From NCBI RefSeq assembly GCF_947489715.1, contig NZ_CANLER010000005.1, positions 124,001-188,000 of the forward strand: a stretch of 64,000 bases of DNA, in the 5' to 3' direction. Position numbers and translations under genes: made by a program. Shown piece after piece: positions 16,174 to 25,254 of this stretch (position 1 is the first letter of the stretch; every line of letters begins with the position of its first letter). The notes under the pieces were generated by a model. That model was not told where the DNA came from, did not search any database, and worked only from the letters and a program-made list of their open reading frames with translations. This DNA comes from an uncultured Roseovarius sp. (GTDB taxonomy: Bacteria; Pseudomonadota; Alphaproteobacteria; Rhodobacterales; Rhodobacteraceae).

Positions 16174-17214
16174 ATGAACGCCAGCACCGGAATTTCCGAA
16201 ATAACCGCCCCTGCCAAGGTGCTGTCTGCCGCCGCTGACGGCGCGGCCCGGTTGTTTGAAGAACAGGGCGGATGCCTCGATCGGATTTTCGGACATGCGG
16301 GGATCTCAGAGAAAGAACTTGATAGCCCGGTTGCGGAAATCAACCTGTCGCAATACTGCCAAATGTTCGAAACGGCGGCTCGGCAGACCCAGAATGACAA
16401 TATCGGCCTGCAATTCGGTCGCACCTTCCAGCCCCGGCAACTTGGCATGCTTGGCTATTCGGCCATCAGTTCCCCGACGCTTGCCGCCGGTTTGCGCAAC
16501 ATGGAGGCGTTCTTCCCCGCGCATCAGGAACAGACCCGCTTTGGCCTCATTCAGGATGACGGCATCCTCTGGCTCAGCTATCGCATCGTCGATCCGCGCA
16601 TCCGGAACCGCCGTCAGGATGCGGAACTGTCGCTTGGCATGTTCTGCAACGTATTCCGCAGCGCATTGGGCGAGGACTGGTCCCCGCTCGAGGTACGTTT
16701 TGAACATGCAAAGCCCGAACACGCCCATGAACACGAGGCCGCCTTTGGCGCGCCGGTGGTTTTCAACCGCCGCACCAATGCGATCGCTTTCCGCCGCAGT
16801 GACCTTGATGCCCGCATGCCTGGGCATGATCCCTATCTTTTCTCGATGGTCAAAGCCTTCTTGGAAAACCGCTGCAAGACCTCCGACGACCCGATGGATT
16901 TTGCCACGGTCGTGCGCAATGAAATCAAGATGCAATTGGGCAGCAGTATTCCAAGCCTCGGCGAAATTGCGACAATTCTTGGCATGCCAGGGCCGTCATT
17001 TCAAAAGCAACTGCGCAAATATGGGCTATCGTATAACGACATTCTTCGCGCCGCCCGGCACGAACTTGCACTGCACTACATGGACGATTCCGACATGCCC
17101 CTGACCGAAATCGCCTTTAACCTGGGTTATTCGGAACTCTCCGCTTTCTCCCGCGCTTTCCGCAACTGGACCGGTATGAGCCCCCAAAGATATCGTCGGG
17201 TTTCATGCGGTTGA
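16174..17214 (+). CDS. AraC-family transcriptional regulator of the BMC operon
   Basis: A 346 aa regulator with an N-terminal Arabinose_bd-type domain (as in OruR, about residues 20-200) and a C-terminal double helix-turn-helix: SLGEIATILGM, then MPLTEIAFNLGYSELSAFSRAF and WTGMSPQRYRR at the end. The frame can be read from a TTG at 16117, but the ATG at 16174 begins at the normal position of the family. Being divergent from the importer and compartment genes and alone with them, it is the likely activator of that operon, responding to the amino alcohol or diol. Ligand not known. Confidence 0.88.
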   Translation: MNASTGISEITAPAKVLSAAADGAARLFEEQGGCLDRIFGHAGISEKELDSPVAEINLSQYCQMFETAARQTQNDNIGLQFGRTFQPRQLGMLGYSAISSPTLAAGLRNMEAFFPAHQEQTRFGLIQDDGILWLSYRIVDPRIRNRRQDAELSLGMFCNVFRSALGEDWSPLEVRFEHAKPEHAHEHEAAFGAPVVFNRRTNAIAFRRSDLDARMPGHDPYLFSMVKAFLENRCKTSDDPMDFATVVRNEIKMQLGSSIPSLGEIATILGMPGPSFQKQLRKYGLSYNDILRAARHELALHYMDDSDMPLTEIAFNLGYSELSAFSRAFRNWTGMSPQRYRRVSCG

Positions 17215-17745
17215 CCTGCCATTGCTTCAAGCGAAGTTGAGAGAAAATACGGCAAGAAATACGATCATCAACGCGATCAAAAGCTTATCTACCGGGCCGT
17301 TGCGACATACGAATTACTTTTCGGCTTTTCCAGTTCCAAAAAATCAAAAAAAGTCAGAAAATATACTCCATAAACGGCAACCGTTATGAGCGCATCAATG
17401 TCATGATGTTAGCATTTCCCAATAGATGCCTCAGCTTGCGCTAGCAGGATTGTGCATCCTCTAGTGACACATGTCGCTGATGGGAAACGCCCGTGGCTTC
17501 GAATTAAACTGTAATATTATATTACACTTTCGCAGGCGAAATCGCGTTATTTTATTGGGTAATAGTGTCTCATTCTGGACTCAGCCCTCCCCTGCCGCTA
17601 GGCTGCCTACCCTAACAATAGGACGAAACGACGCACCAGCCAATGTAGTTCCAGTGTTCAACTGGTTGCAATGCAGCATCCCAGATTGTGGTGCGTTTAA
17701 TGTGTTTCTGGCGCTTCAAGAAAACGATGCAATTGGAAAAATGAC
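17215..17745. other. Intergenic region, 531 bp, AT-rich, no gene recognised
   Basis: This stretch separates the microcompartment block from the monooxygenase block and is visibly richer in A/T than its flanks (for instance A-rich runs near 17337-17370). An open frame beginning at 17471 overlaps the next gene out of frame and has no protein-like composition. No tRNA, transposase remnant or clear hairpin was found. Confidence 0.45.
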
Positions 17746-18228
17746 ATGGTTGATATTTTCTCTAAGAACGATGGCCCGCGTCGCGAAGACGTCGAAGCCA
17801 AAAGGCTCTTGCAGGGAAACATGGGCACAATTCACAAGCTTGCCGACCAAATCAGCAATGGCGAGTTTTCTCGGTCTCGTGCAGCCATGGCTAAGGCAAA
17901 GCAGGAACCCAAAGCTGAAGGGCTCAATATTCATATCCTGGGCGGTGCATCAAAGGCATCCGAGCCATCGCCCGTCGTTCGGGTCAGCATCGACGAAAGG
18001 GTGATGATCATGGATGCCAACTCCGGGAAACAGATGATTTTCCTGGGCCAGTTGCGGTTGAAAGATCGCGTAAAGTTTTTCGTTTTGGCGACAAAAGAAA
18101 ATGGTTTTGTTTCGCCCCTCGACCCCGACATTCAAACCAAGCTGCAAGATCTAAACGGCATTGTGATTGAGAACGAGGCGATAAAGGAAAAATTCGCCAC
18201 CGTGATCAGCGAGCGGCTTGGCCTATGA
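17746..18228 (+). CDS. Hypothetical protein (160 aa)
   Basis: I do not recognise this protein. Its N-terminal half is charged (Lys/Glu/Arg-rich, about 1-65), followed by a more hydrophobic alternating-strand region (VVRVSIDERVMIMDANSGKQ, LKDRVKFFVLATKE) and an acidic C-terminal helix. No signal peptide. The ribosome site is weak (GGAAAA about 8 bases before the ATG). It lies just upstream of and on the same strand as the sigma-54 activator gene (70 bases), so co-expression is possible. Confidence 0.6.
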   Translation: MVDIFSKNDGPRREDVEAKRLLQGNMGTIHKLADQISNGEFSRSRAAMAKAKQEPKAEGLNIHILGGASKASEPSPVVRVSIDERVMIMDANSGKQMIFLGQLRLKDRVKFFVLATKENGFVSPLDPDIQTKLQDLNGIVIENEAIKEKFATVISERLGL

Positions 18229-18298
18229 ATGCACCGCACAACCGAACCGCCAGAGCGTCCGCCGGATAGATATCGCGCTAAGCTCTTGAAGGAAGAAC

Positions 18299-20323
18299 AT
18301 GCGAGCCAAGTATTTTACACCACACGCAAGCCAATCTTCAAACCCCAGACAACCGGAAGTGGCAGGGACCCAGCATGACACGATGAACGCCTGGGAAGCG
18401 TTTGTTGAAACTGGCACTGCAACCGAAAAAATCGAGAAAAGCGTCAGGCGGGAAATTCTGGATTCCTGGGCGCGATGCACGGACATGGGCATAAGCGCCC
18501 TTTCAGGGGCGACACCTCAAAAAGTCGGTGAGGATGGGGTTGAGGAGCTGAGGCGGAAAAACGCTTCCTTGTGTCAGGCCGCCCGCGCCGCTTTCGAACG
18601 GCTGGGACCGCATCTTTACGAATCCGGCGCAATCCTGATTTTGACGGACCGGACCGGAACGATCATCGACGCAATTGGCGATGCTCAAACTCTGGATACG
18701 GGGCGGGCCATTCAACTCGAGATCGGCGGCGTCTGGGATGAGCGGGTCATCGGCACCAACGGGATCGGTACAGCGTTGCGCACCGGAACACCGACATATG
18801 TTCACGCATCCGAGCATTATTGCCAAGGTATCAAATCCTGGACCTGTGCAGGGGTTCCGGTCTTTGACCCTCTGGACCGTCAGATTATCGGCGTGGTCGA
18901 TCTGTCGGGGCCGCCCGACATATTCCGCCCTCATAACATGGCGCTTGTTGTGGCTGCCGCCCGGGAAATTGAAATCGCACTGGCCGAACAACAACGCGAA
19001 GAACGCACCATTCTGCTTGAGGCCTTCATCGACCTTCCCAAGGCGCACAACAGCAACGACGCGGTGGTCCTCCTGAATTCTTCGGGCCGGATCGTTTTCA
19101 GCAGAAATACGGAAAGGTCGCTGGAAAACGGAACCGGCGAGCTGCCAATCGGCAAGAAGCTTTTGTCTTGGAGTCCAAATATCACGGACGGGGACCTGAT
19201 GGCCGCCTTGCCGCCCGCGCTTGCAACAACGGAAATCGATTTGCTCAAATTCGGCGGTGAAGTTCAGGGGGCGGCATTGATTTTGCCCGAATTGACATCG
19301 TCTCCATCGCGCCCCAGCCCGAAAGGCATCTCGGTAAAACCCAGATACGGTGTGGAGGAAGAAGAGTTCACCATTCTGGGCGATTGCCCGAAAATGCAGG
19401 AAGCGATCGAATTTGCACACCGCGCGGCAAAGGCAAACGTCACCGTGCTGGTCCAGGGTGAAACCGGGGTCGGCAAGGAATTGTTTGCGCGTCTGATCCA
19501 CAGCTATCACACCGACAAGAAAACCCCTTATGTCACCGTGAACTGCGCGGCGATCTCCGGGGAATTGATTGGCGGGGAACTTTTCGGTCACGTGGCCGGT
19601 GCGTTCACCGGCGCGTTGCGCGAGGGCAAGCAGGGCAAGTTTGAACAGGCAAACGGTGGTGTCCTGTGCCTCGATGAAATCGGGGACATGCCGCCGGAAT
19701 TACAGACATATCTGCTGCGTACGCTTGAACAGCGCGCAGTCTATCGGATCGGATGCTACAAACGCCGGCCGATAGATGTTCAGCTGGTGGCAATGACAAA
19801 TCGGAATTTGCGTCAGGATATCGAAAACGGCCGTTTCCGACGCGATCTTTTCTATCGAATTGGCACAATCGTTATTAACGTGCCACCCCTGCGTGAGCGG
19901 GGGCGCGATATTGATCTTCTGGTAGATTATTTCAACGGCATGTTGTCCACGAAATTCGAACAGAAACCGCTTGAATTCGACAGCACGGCGATGGCGGCAT
20001 TTCGCGCCTATCAATGGCCGGGCAACGTGCGAGAGTTGCGCAATATCGTTGAAAGACTTTGCCTGCTGCACAGCGGCGGGATCGTCACCGCAGATGACCT
20101 TCCCAATGAGGTGACCGAACCCGAAGGCAGTGATTTCTTATTCGGAAAGGCAACTGAATCATCATCCAGAAAAATGAACCTGAGCAGTATCGAATCCATC
20201 GCGATACAACGCGCCATTGACCAGGAGAATGGAAATCTGACGAGGGTGGCTTTGTCCTTAGGGGTCTCTCGACCGACATTGTATCGGAAAATCCGAGAAT
20301 ACGGCCTCGACCGGGGGAAATAG
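18299..20323 (+). CDS. mimR: Sigma-54-dependent activator, AcoR/MimR type
   Basis: A 674 aa bacterial enhancer-binding protein: N-terminal sensory region with GAF domain (about 90-230), AAA+ domain (about 360-590) and C-terminal FIS-type helix-turn-helix (TRVALSLGVSRPTLYRKI). Walker A GETGVGKE, the sigma-54 contact loop GAFTGA, Walker B GVLCLDEIGD and the arginine-finger region FRRDLFYRIG are intact, so it can activate sigma-54 RNA polymerase. No receiver domain: it probably senses a small molecule directly. The start at 18299 has a good site (GAAGGAAG); ATG 18383 is an alternative. It faces the end of the monooxygenase operon, whose promoter at 29857-29871 is a perfect sigma-54 site, matching MimR control of mimABCD in mycobacteria. 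Confidence 0.9.
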   Translation: MRAKYFTPHASQSSNPRQPEVAGTQHDTMNAWEAFVETGTATEKIEKSVRREILDSWARCTDMGISALSGATPQKVGEDGVEELRRKNASLCQAARAAFERLGPHLYESGAILILTDRTGTIIDAIGDAQTLDTGRAIQLEIGGVWDERVIGTNGIGTALRTGTPTYVHASEHYCQGIKSWTCAGVPVFDPLDRQIIGVVDLSGPPDIFRPHNMALVVAAAREIEIALAEQQREERTILLEAFIDLPKAHNSNDAVVLLNSSGRIVFSRNTERSLENGTGELPIGKKLLSWSPNITDGDLMAALPPALATTEIDLLKFGGEVQGAALILPELTSSPSRPSPKGISVKPRYGVEEEEFTILGDCPKMQEAIEFAHRAAKANVTVLVQGETGVGKELFARLIHSYHTDKKTPYVTVNCAAISGELIGGELFGHVAGAFTGALREGKQGKFEQANGGVLCLDEIGDMPPELQTYLLRTLEQRAVYRIGCYKRRPIDVQLVAMTNRNLRQDIENGRFRRDLFYRIGTIVINVPPLRERGRDIDLLVDYFNGMLSTKFEQKPLEFDSTAMAAFRAYQWPGNVRELRNIVERLCLLHSGGIVTADDLPNEVTEPEGSDFLFGKATESSSRKMNLSSIESIAIQRAIDQENGNLTRVALSLGVSRPTLYRKIREYGLDRGK

Positions 20324-20326
20324 AAA

Positions 20327-20356
20327 AACGGCGGCAGAGTTTTCCGCCGCCGTTTC
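20327..20356. terminator. Bidirectional hairpin terminator between activator and alcohol dehydrogenase
   Basis: Perfect 10-bp inverted repeat AAACGGCGGC / GCCGCCGTTT with a 10-base loop, flanked by A's on the left (GAAAAAC) and TTTCTTT on the right. It starts four bases after the activator's stop; the minus-strand operon ends at 20530 facing it. The layout suits a terminator working in both directions. Confidence 0.8.
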
Positions 20357-20529
20357 TTTGAACTGATTTGCCCGGGGAAGAGGAACGAACAAAAAGTTCA
20401 AATGTTTTTGCCTACGCGGTTCTTGCCTTGTGTGGCGTGATCCGCGCGGGAACTGCGCGAAACCTCAGATGGCAGGACATTCGCGCCATTAACGGGCCGG
20501 CCTTGCGACCCGTGCTGATGAGCAACTGA

Positions 20530-21573
20530 TCAGGGAACAATCACCCCGCGACCGGTGAAACGACGGTTTTTGAAGTCATCAATAGCCTGATTGATGTTGT
20601 CCAACGAATACTCGGTCTGGTGCATCTTCACCAAACCATCCGCGTTCAACTCCATCAACTCGACCAGTTCCGTATAGTCCCCGACAAGGCTGCCCCCGAT
20701 CTTTATTTCGTTGACGACCAACTCGACGGTAGGAACCTCGATCGTGCCGCCATATCCGACGACAATCAGCTCGCCCCCCTGTCGCAACAGCTTCCAGCAG
20801 ATGTTTTCAACGCCCAACTCTCCGACAAAGTCGATCACGACATGGCTTCCACCGCCGGTGGCGTCCATAACCTCCTCGATCAGGTCCGGCCCACCATCCA
20901 GCACGATATCCGCGCCAAGATCCTTGGCCAATGCCTGCGCTCCAGGCTCGCGATCCACGGCGATGACCCGTGCGCCGCACAGGTTTTTCAGGCATTGTAT
21001 GGCAATGTGGCCCAGTCCGCCGACCCCAAGCACGGTGACATAGGCACCGGGATACACCAATCCGGCGGCGCGCTTGGCCGCGCGATAGGCCGTGATGCCC
21101 GCATCCGCCATTGGTGCCACTTCCAGCGGGGTCACATTGGTGTTCAGTTTGATCAGCGAACTTTCGTTGGTGATGAAATACTCGGCAAATCCACCATCCA
21201 GGCCAAGACCCGGAAACAGGCCGTGGTCACAATACATGTCGTGACCATAGCGGCAGTTCAGGCAAATTCCACAGCTGCGATGCGGGTGGCAAATCACCGC
21301 GTCACCGGGCTTGACGGACGTGACATTGCTGCCGACATCCTCAACCCAGCCTGCGTTTTCGTGCCCCATGACATAAGGTAGCAAGCTGCCTTCAACATCC
21401 ATGATGTTCTGCCAGACACCCTCGATGATGTGTAGGTCCGTGCGGCACAGGCCCGCTGCTCCCACTTTCACGATCACTTCGTCGGGTGAATTGACTGTCG
21501 GGGGCTTCACATCCTCGATCTTCAACTCAACATTCATGGCCGGATCGTATTCGTATAACCGTGCGGCTTTCAT
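20530..21573 (-). CDS. Zinc-dependent alcohol dehydrogenase of the monooxygenase operon
   Basis: A 347 aa medium-chain alcohol dehydrogenase. Catalytic zinc ligands are in GLCRTDLH and GHENAGWV; four structural-zinc cysteines lie in CGICLNCRYGHDMYC (about 98-112); the NAD motif is VLGVGGLGHIA followed by an acidic VDRE that favours NAD. It is the last gene of the operon, where Mim/Prm clusters usually have such an enzyme to oxidise the secondary alcohol (2-propanol to acetone if propane is the substrate). A 6-bp GC hairpin (21604-21621) separates it from the chaperonin gene. Confidence 0.93.
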   Translation of the reverse strand: MKAARLYEYDPAMNVELKIEDVKPPTVNSPDEVIVKVGAAGLCRTDLHIIEGVWQNIMDVEGSLLPYVMGHENAGWVEDVGSNVTSVKPGDAVICHPHRSCGICLNCRYGHDMYCDHGLFPGLGLDGGFAEYFITNESSLIKLNTNVTPLEVAPMADAGITAYRAAKRAAGLVYPGAYVTVLGVGGLGHIAIQCLKNLCGARVIAVDREPGAQALAKDLGADIVLDGGPDLIEEVMDATGGGSHVVIDFVGELGVENICWKLLRQGGELIVVGYGGTIEVPTVELVVNEIKIGGSLVGDYTELVELMELNADGLVKMHQTEYSLDNINQAIDDFKNRRFTGRGVIVP

Positions 21574-21603
21574 GTTTGGTTCCTTCTTTTAGTCTTGTAG
21601 CCA

Positions 21604-21621
21604 CCCCGCTATCCTGCGGGG
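21604..21621 (-). terminator. Intercistronic hairpin between chaperonin and alcohol dehydrogenase
   Basis: Perfect 6-bp GC-only stem CCCCGC / GCGGGG with a 6-base loop, in the gap between the chaperonin stop and the dehydrogenase start. No T tract follows, so an attenuator or stability element is more likely than a terminator. Confidence 0.45.
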
Positions 21622-21633
21622 CCGGATTGCAAT

Positions 21634-23271
21634 TTATGGACGTCCCAGCAATTCGGCACCGCCGCCCAGGGCGGGCCCTTCGGTCGGGTCTGCTTCGCCT
21701 TCTGACAAATCGCCAACCAGGGTTTCCGTCGTGAGGATAAGCGTGGCCACGGACGTGGCATTGACCAGCGCGCTGGCCGTCACGCGAACCGGGTCGATGA
21801 TGCCAGCGTCGAACATGTCCCGAAACTCGCCGCTGGACGCGTCGAACCCGTGACCGTTCTGTGCCGATGCCACCGACGCAATGACCGCTGTGGGATCCGC
21901 CCCGGCATTGGACGCAATCCGCTCTACGGGCTGCGTCAGGACGGACCGGACAAGCTCCACACCTTTGCAGACATCGCCTTCGTTGGTCGAAACGATGTCG
22001 TCCAGGATCACGCCGATCTGTGCCAGCGCCGTACCGCCACCGGCAACGACACCGTCCTCGGCTGCGGCCCGAACCGCGCACAAGGAATCCTCGATCAGTT
22101 GGATCTTGCGCTTCTGTTCGACCGGGGTGAATCCGCCGGCATAGATGACGGCTGTGCCACCAGACAGTTTCGACACACGTTCCCGCAGTTTGTCCTGTTC
22201 GATATTGGGTGGCGCGGCGTCATGCTGACGCTGCACCTGAGCACGGCGCGCCCGGATCGCAGCAGGATCACCTTCACCCTTGAGGACGCTGGTCAAAGAA
22301 GAGCTGACCTTGACCTTCTGCGCGCCCCCAAGCTGGGACAGGGTCACGTTCTCGATCTTCTTGCCGAGATCCCGCGCAAGCACTTCACCACCGGTCAAGA
22401 TCGCCAGGTCGTCCATCATCGCCGCGCGCCAATGGCCGTATTCGGGCGGGTGCACAATCAGGTACTTGCCAGCCCCCCCTTCATCCATGAGAGAAATCAC
22501 GACTTCAGGCGCGATCTCCTCGGCAACGATCAGCAATGGACGGTTCTGCTGATCGGCAATGGCGCGCACGTTCTTGAGGATATCGGGATGCAGGATCTTG
22601 TGATCCGTCATCAGGATAAGTGGGTTGTCCAGGACCGCTTCCATGTTGTCCTGATCGGTCACCATGTGATGCGATATGTACCCCCGATCAAAGGACATGC
22701 CCTCGACCACTTCAAGCGAGGTATCAATCGTGACCGCGAAATCGGCGCTGATGACACCCTCTTTTCCGACGCGCCTGAAAGCCTCAGCGACAAGAGATCC
22801 CAAATCGGGATCCGTGGCTGAAACCCGCGCGACGGCCTCAAGGTAAGCGGGGTTGTCATCGCAAGAGCGCGACGTTTCATCCAGCCCTTCGATAATCTTC
22901 TCAACCGCAAGCTCGATCCCCTTGCACAAATCGACCGGCCTGACCCCCTGCGCGGTGATTTCCACACCTTTCTGGATCAGCGCATTGGCCAGTACGATCG
23001 CTGTCGTCGTCCCGTCGCCTGCAACCTCATTTGTCTGCATGGACACCTCGCGCACAACCTGCGCGCCCATGTTTTCAAACCGGTCCGGCAACTCGATCTC
23101 AGAGGCGATGGTCACGCCATCACGGGTCACCAACGGCGTTCCAACCGGGCGGTCGATCATCGCGTTAAGGCCCTTGGGGCCAAGCGTTGGTTCCACCGCA
23201 GCAGCCAGTTTGGAAACCCCTTTCGCAAGTGCGCGTCGGGCGGTTCCGTTATGTATCAGTAGTTTAGCCAT
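21634..23271 (-). CDS. mimG: GroEL-like chaperonin dedicated to the monooxygenase (MimG/PrmG type)
   Basis: A 545 aa group I chaperonin with the ATP motif GDGTTTAIVLA (about residue 87) and the usual LGPKG and GGGTAL segments. Its C-terminus is GGGAELLGRP and lacks the GGM repeat of housekeeping GroEL, and no groES accompanies it. Mycobacterial MimABCD requires a chaperonin-like MimG for productive folding of the hydroxylase large subunit; the position inside this operon supports that role rather than general folding. Confidence 0.92.
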   Translation of the reverse strand: MAKLLIHNGTARRALAKGVSKLAAAVEPTLGPKGLNAMIDRPVGTPLVTRDGVTIASEIELPDRFENMGAQVVREVSMQTNEVAGDGTTTAIVLANALIQKGVEITAQGVRPVDLCKGIELAVEKIIEGLDETSRSCDDNPAYLEAVARVSATDPDLGSLVAEAFRRVGKEGVISADFAVTIDTSLEVVEGMSFDRGYISHHMVTDQDNMEAVLDNPLILMTDHKILHPDILKNVRAIADQQNRPLLIVAEEIAPEVVISLMDEGGAGKYLIVHPPEYGHWRAAMMDDLAILTGGEVLARDLGKKIENVTLSQLGGAQKVKVSSSLTSVLKGEGDPAAIRARRAQVQRQHDAAPPNIEQDKLRERVSKLSGGTAVIYAGGFTPVEQKRKIQLIEDSLCAVRAAAEDGVVAGGGTALAQIGVILDDIVSTNEGDVCKGVELVRSVLTQPVERIASNAGADPTAVIASVASAQNGHGFDASSGEFRDMFDAGIIDPVRVTASALVNATSVATLILTTETLVGDLSEGEADPTEGPALGGGAELLGRP

Positions 23272-23319
23272 AATATCTCCCTGCCGCTGGTCTTTTGCCG
23301 ACGGCTTGATCTGGTGTTG

Positions 23320-24135
23320 TCAGGTTTCGTTCGTGCCGGGTTGGTAGCCGTCTCTGAGCGGGACGCGGTTCTGGATGAAGTCGATCAGGGTTGGACCGTC
23401 ATCACTAATCTGGGCTTCCTTGTATCTGGATGCCTGAAGCCCCCGGCACAGCGCGCCATTGAATTCCATGTTGATCCGCACACCGCGAAGCTTGGCCAGG
23501 TATGCCTTCAACCCCTCAGCGCTCAGTCTTTCGCCACTCCAGCTCACGAATGCCGGATCACCGGGCTTTTCAGCCAAAGCTTGCGACAAGAGCAGCGACC
23601 TGTAGCGCGGCTTCTGTTTCGCCTCTTCCCCGGTTTCGAATGGAATTGCGTCGAAAGCACCAAGCGTCATGTCAACGATTTGCGCACATGAATATCCGCG
23701 TTCCTCCAGTGCAAGCAGCACTGTTTCCTGACGGCGCATAAACGCTTTTTCCTGAAATTTGGCGCGTACGGCATTCAGGTCACCGCCTTCGCAATACTCG
23801 GCAAAAACATCGTTGAAATTCCTGCCGCCGTTGACACCGGCATTCACGCGATCCGCAAAGCAATGGTCATGCAGGGTAACCTTGACGTTGTGAACCCATT
23901 TCATCTTGCTGACTTCGCACCGAAGGTCGAACGCCATGAGGAACGCGAAATTCGGAGAGCACCAATAGGTGGGAAGCCGAAACTCGACTTCCACCGTTTT
24001 CATATCCAGACTGACCTCGACCCGCTCGATGAAACCCATGTCCGTCACGGGTTCATCAAGCTCAGGGTCGGTCACCTGATCAAGACAGCTCCAGACCTCA
24101 AGCTCTAGTTCGTCTCTTTGCATTTCCAACAGCAT
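23320..24135 (-). CDS. DUF59/MIP18-type metal-cluster assembly protein
   Basis: A 271 aa protein whose N-terminal half is a DUF59 (MIP18/SufT-like) domain: VTDPELDEPVTDMGFIERV at about residues 20-38 and the conserved Cys in PTYWCSPNFAF. Such domains take part in iron-sulfur or di-iron metal assembly. The remaining 150 residues are a helical extension that I do not recognise outside these clusters. It probably helps load iron into the monooxygenase or its reductase. Coupled closely to the amidohydrolase gene (four bases apart). Confidence 0.85.
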   Translation of the reverse strand: MLLEMQRDELELEVWSCLDQVTDPELDEPVTDMGFIERVEVSLDMKTVEVEFRLPTYWCSPNFAFLMAFDLRCEVSKMKWVHNVKVTLHDHCFADRVNAGVNGGRNFNDVFAEYCEGGDLNAVRAKFQEKAFMRRQETVLLALEERGYSCAQIVDMTLGAFDAIPFETGEEAKQKPRYRSLLLSQALAEKPGDPAFVSWSGERLSAEGLKAYLAKLRGVRINMEFNGALCRGLQASRYKEAQISDDGPTLIDFIQNRVPLRDGYQPGTNET

Positions 24136-24139
24136 CAGA

Positions 24140-25165
24140 CTATTCCGCTGCCATCTGGACTGGCGAGGCGCTAAGCTGCTTTTTCTTTGCCTCTACGTCG
24201 ATGTTGTAGAGTTTCGCCGCGTTCAGCCCGAGGATCTTTTCCTTGACCTCATCGGTCAGCTGGATACCACCGCGTTCCGCGGAAATGTCTTCAGGGATCT
24301 GGTATTCCCAGAATTGCTCGACAAGCCATTGCGGCGTCCAAATCGCATAATCCGACCCAAACAGCAGCTTGTCCTCGCCAACCCACCACAGCAATTCGGC
24401 CATAACCTCGCCGAAATACCGCGGACGCGAGAAGATGAACGGCATGGCAACGGCCAGCCCGCCATAGACATTGGTTTCCTGCGTGGCGATCCAGCAGAAA
24501 TCGTCCAGCCGGGGCAACCCGCAATGCTCGATGATCCAGTTGAGGTTCTGGAAATCGGTCGCCGCGTGGTCGACATCGTGAACATCGAACGCATCCTTGC
24601 TGAGCGGGATGATCGTGGGGCCCTTGTGGACGTGGATATTCTTGATGCCCAGCTTCTCGCACAGCTCGAAACATTTATAGGCCGCAGGATCGTTGAGGCT
24701 CCAACCCTTGCTTTCACCATTCCATTCGGCGGTGTACATTTTGACACCCTGAATATCGAAATTTTCTTTCATGTAGTGGATGTATTCGAGCGCTTTCTCG
24801 CCATCGCGTGGATCGAATGATCCGTTGACGATGAAGCGTTCAGGGTGGCGCTCGGCCATCGAACTGCTGCGTTCGATGCTGGAAAATCCGGCCTTGTAGA
24901 AATCCCGCAGATAGGTCGACTGGATGATTGCCACATCATCTGGGCCGTCGACAAAGAGATCACGATAGACATCATCAACGGAGTATTTTTCAAAACGGCC
25001 CTTTTCCCAAAGCTGCTCGGGCGGGCTTAGGTTGGTGTGATAGGCATAGAAGCAATCAATGAACTGCTTGCCGTGTATGTTGCTTTGGTTCTCCGGGCTG
25101 CCATCCCAGAAATGGGTGTGGCCGTCGACGATAAAGACTTCCTTGCCTTCCTTGGTTACAAACAT
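24140..25165 (-). CDS. Amidohydrolase family protein (TIM-barrel metal hydrolase)
   Basis: A 341 aa amidohydrolase_2-type protein with the metal motif DGHTHFWDG near residue 12, a later HVHKGPT (second metal His) and the C-terminal LLFGSDYAIW Asp ligand. The upstream frame begins at 25219, but the ATG at 25165 has a perfect AAGGAGG and begins the fold, so it is the start. Genes of this kind are standard in Mim/Prm operons; their role is not settled and may be assembly rather than catabolism. It is set apart from mimD by a strong hairpin (25216-25243). Confidence 0.88.
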   Translation of the reverse strand: MFVTKEGKEVFIVDGHTHFWDGSPENQSNIHGKQFIDCFYAYHTNLSPPEQLWEKGRFEKYSVDDVYRDLFVDGPDDVAIIQSTYLRDFYKAGFSSIERSSSMAERHPERFIVNGSFDPRDGEKALEYIHYMKENFDIQGVKMYTAEWNGESKGWSLNDPAAYKCFELCEKLGIKNIHVHKGPTIIPLSKDAFDVHDVDHAATDFQNLNWIIEHCGLPRLDDFCWIATQETNVYGGLAVAMPFIFSRPRYFGEVMAELLWWVGEDKLLFGSDYAIWTPQWLVEQFWEYQIPEDISAERGGIQLTDEVKEKILGLNAAKLYNIDVEAKKKQLSASPVQMAAE

Positions 25166-25215
25166 CTGATCCTCCTTGGGTATTCCGCATTGCTTTGTTT
25201 TTGATAGAGAGGCGT

Positions 25216-25243
25216 GCAAACCCGGACCGCAGCCCGGGCTTGC
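25216..25243 (-). terminator. Intercistronic hairpin after mimD
   Basis: In the minus-strand RNA a 10-bp stem (GCAAGCCCGG with CCGGGUUUGC, one G-U pair) and an 8-base loop. It lies just after the mimD stop and before the amidohydrolase. It would partly separate expression of the four monooxygenase genes from the accessory genes. No T tract follows. Confidence 0.6.
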
Positions 25244-25254
25244 CTGGTCATCGG

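Noticed and set aside
17471..18004. Plus-strand open frame of 177 aa before the 160 aa hypothetical gene
   Set aside because: It overlaps that gene in another frame, has a non-protein-like composition and no ribosome site.
18359..18373. Sigma-54-like TGGCAGGGACCCAGC near the activator start
   Set aside because: GG/GC spacing fits, but the -12 half is poor (CAGC), it would lie only about 10 bases from ATG 18383 and falls inside the gene if ATG 18299 is used.
21634..23271. Housekeeping GroEL
   Set aside because: No groES, no C-terminal GGM repeat, and placement inside the monooxygenase operon argue for a dedicated chaperonin.
24140..25165. Amidohydrolase as a ring-cleavage or lactonase enzyme of a phenol pathway
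   Set aside because: Such genes are regular members of Mim/Prm operons without ring-cleavage dioxygenases; no catechol pathway gene is in the window.
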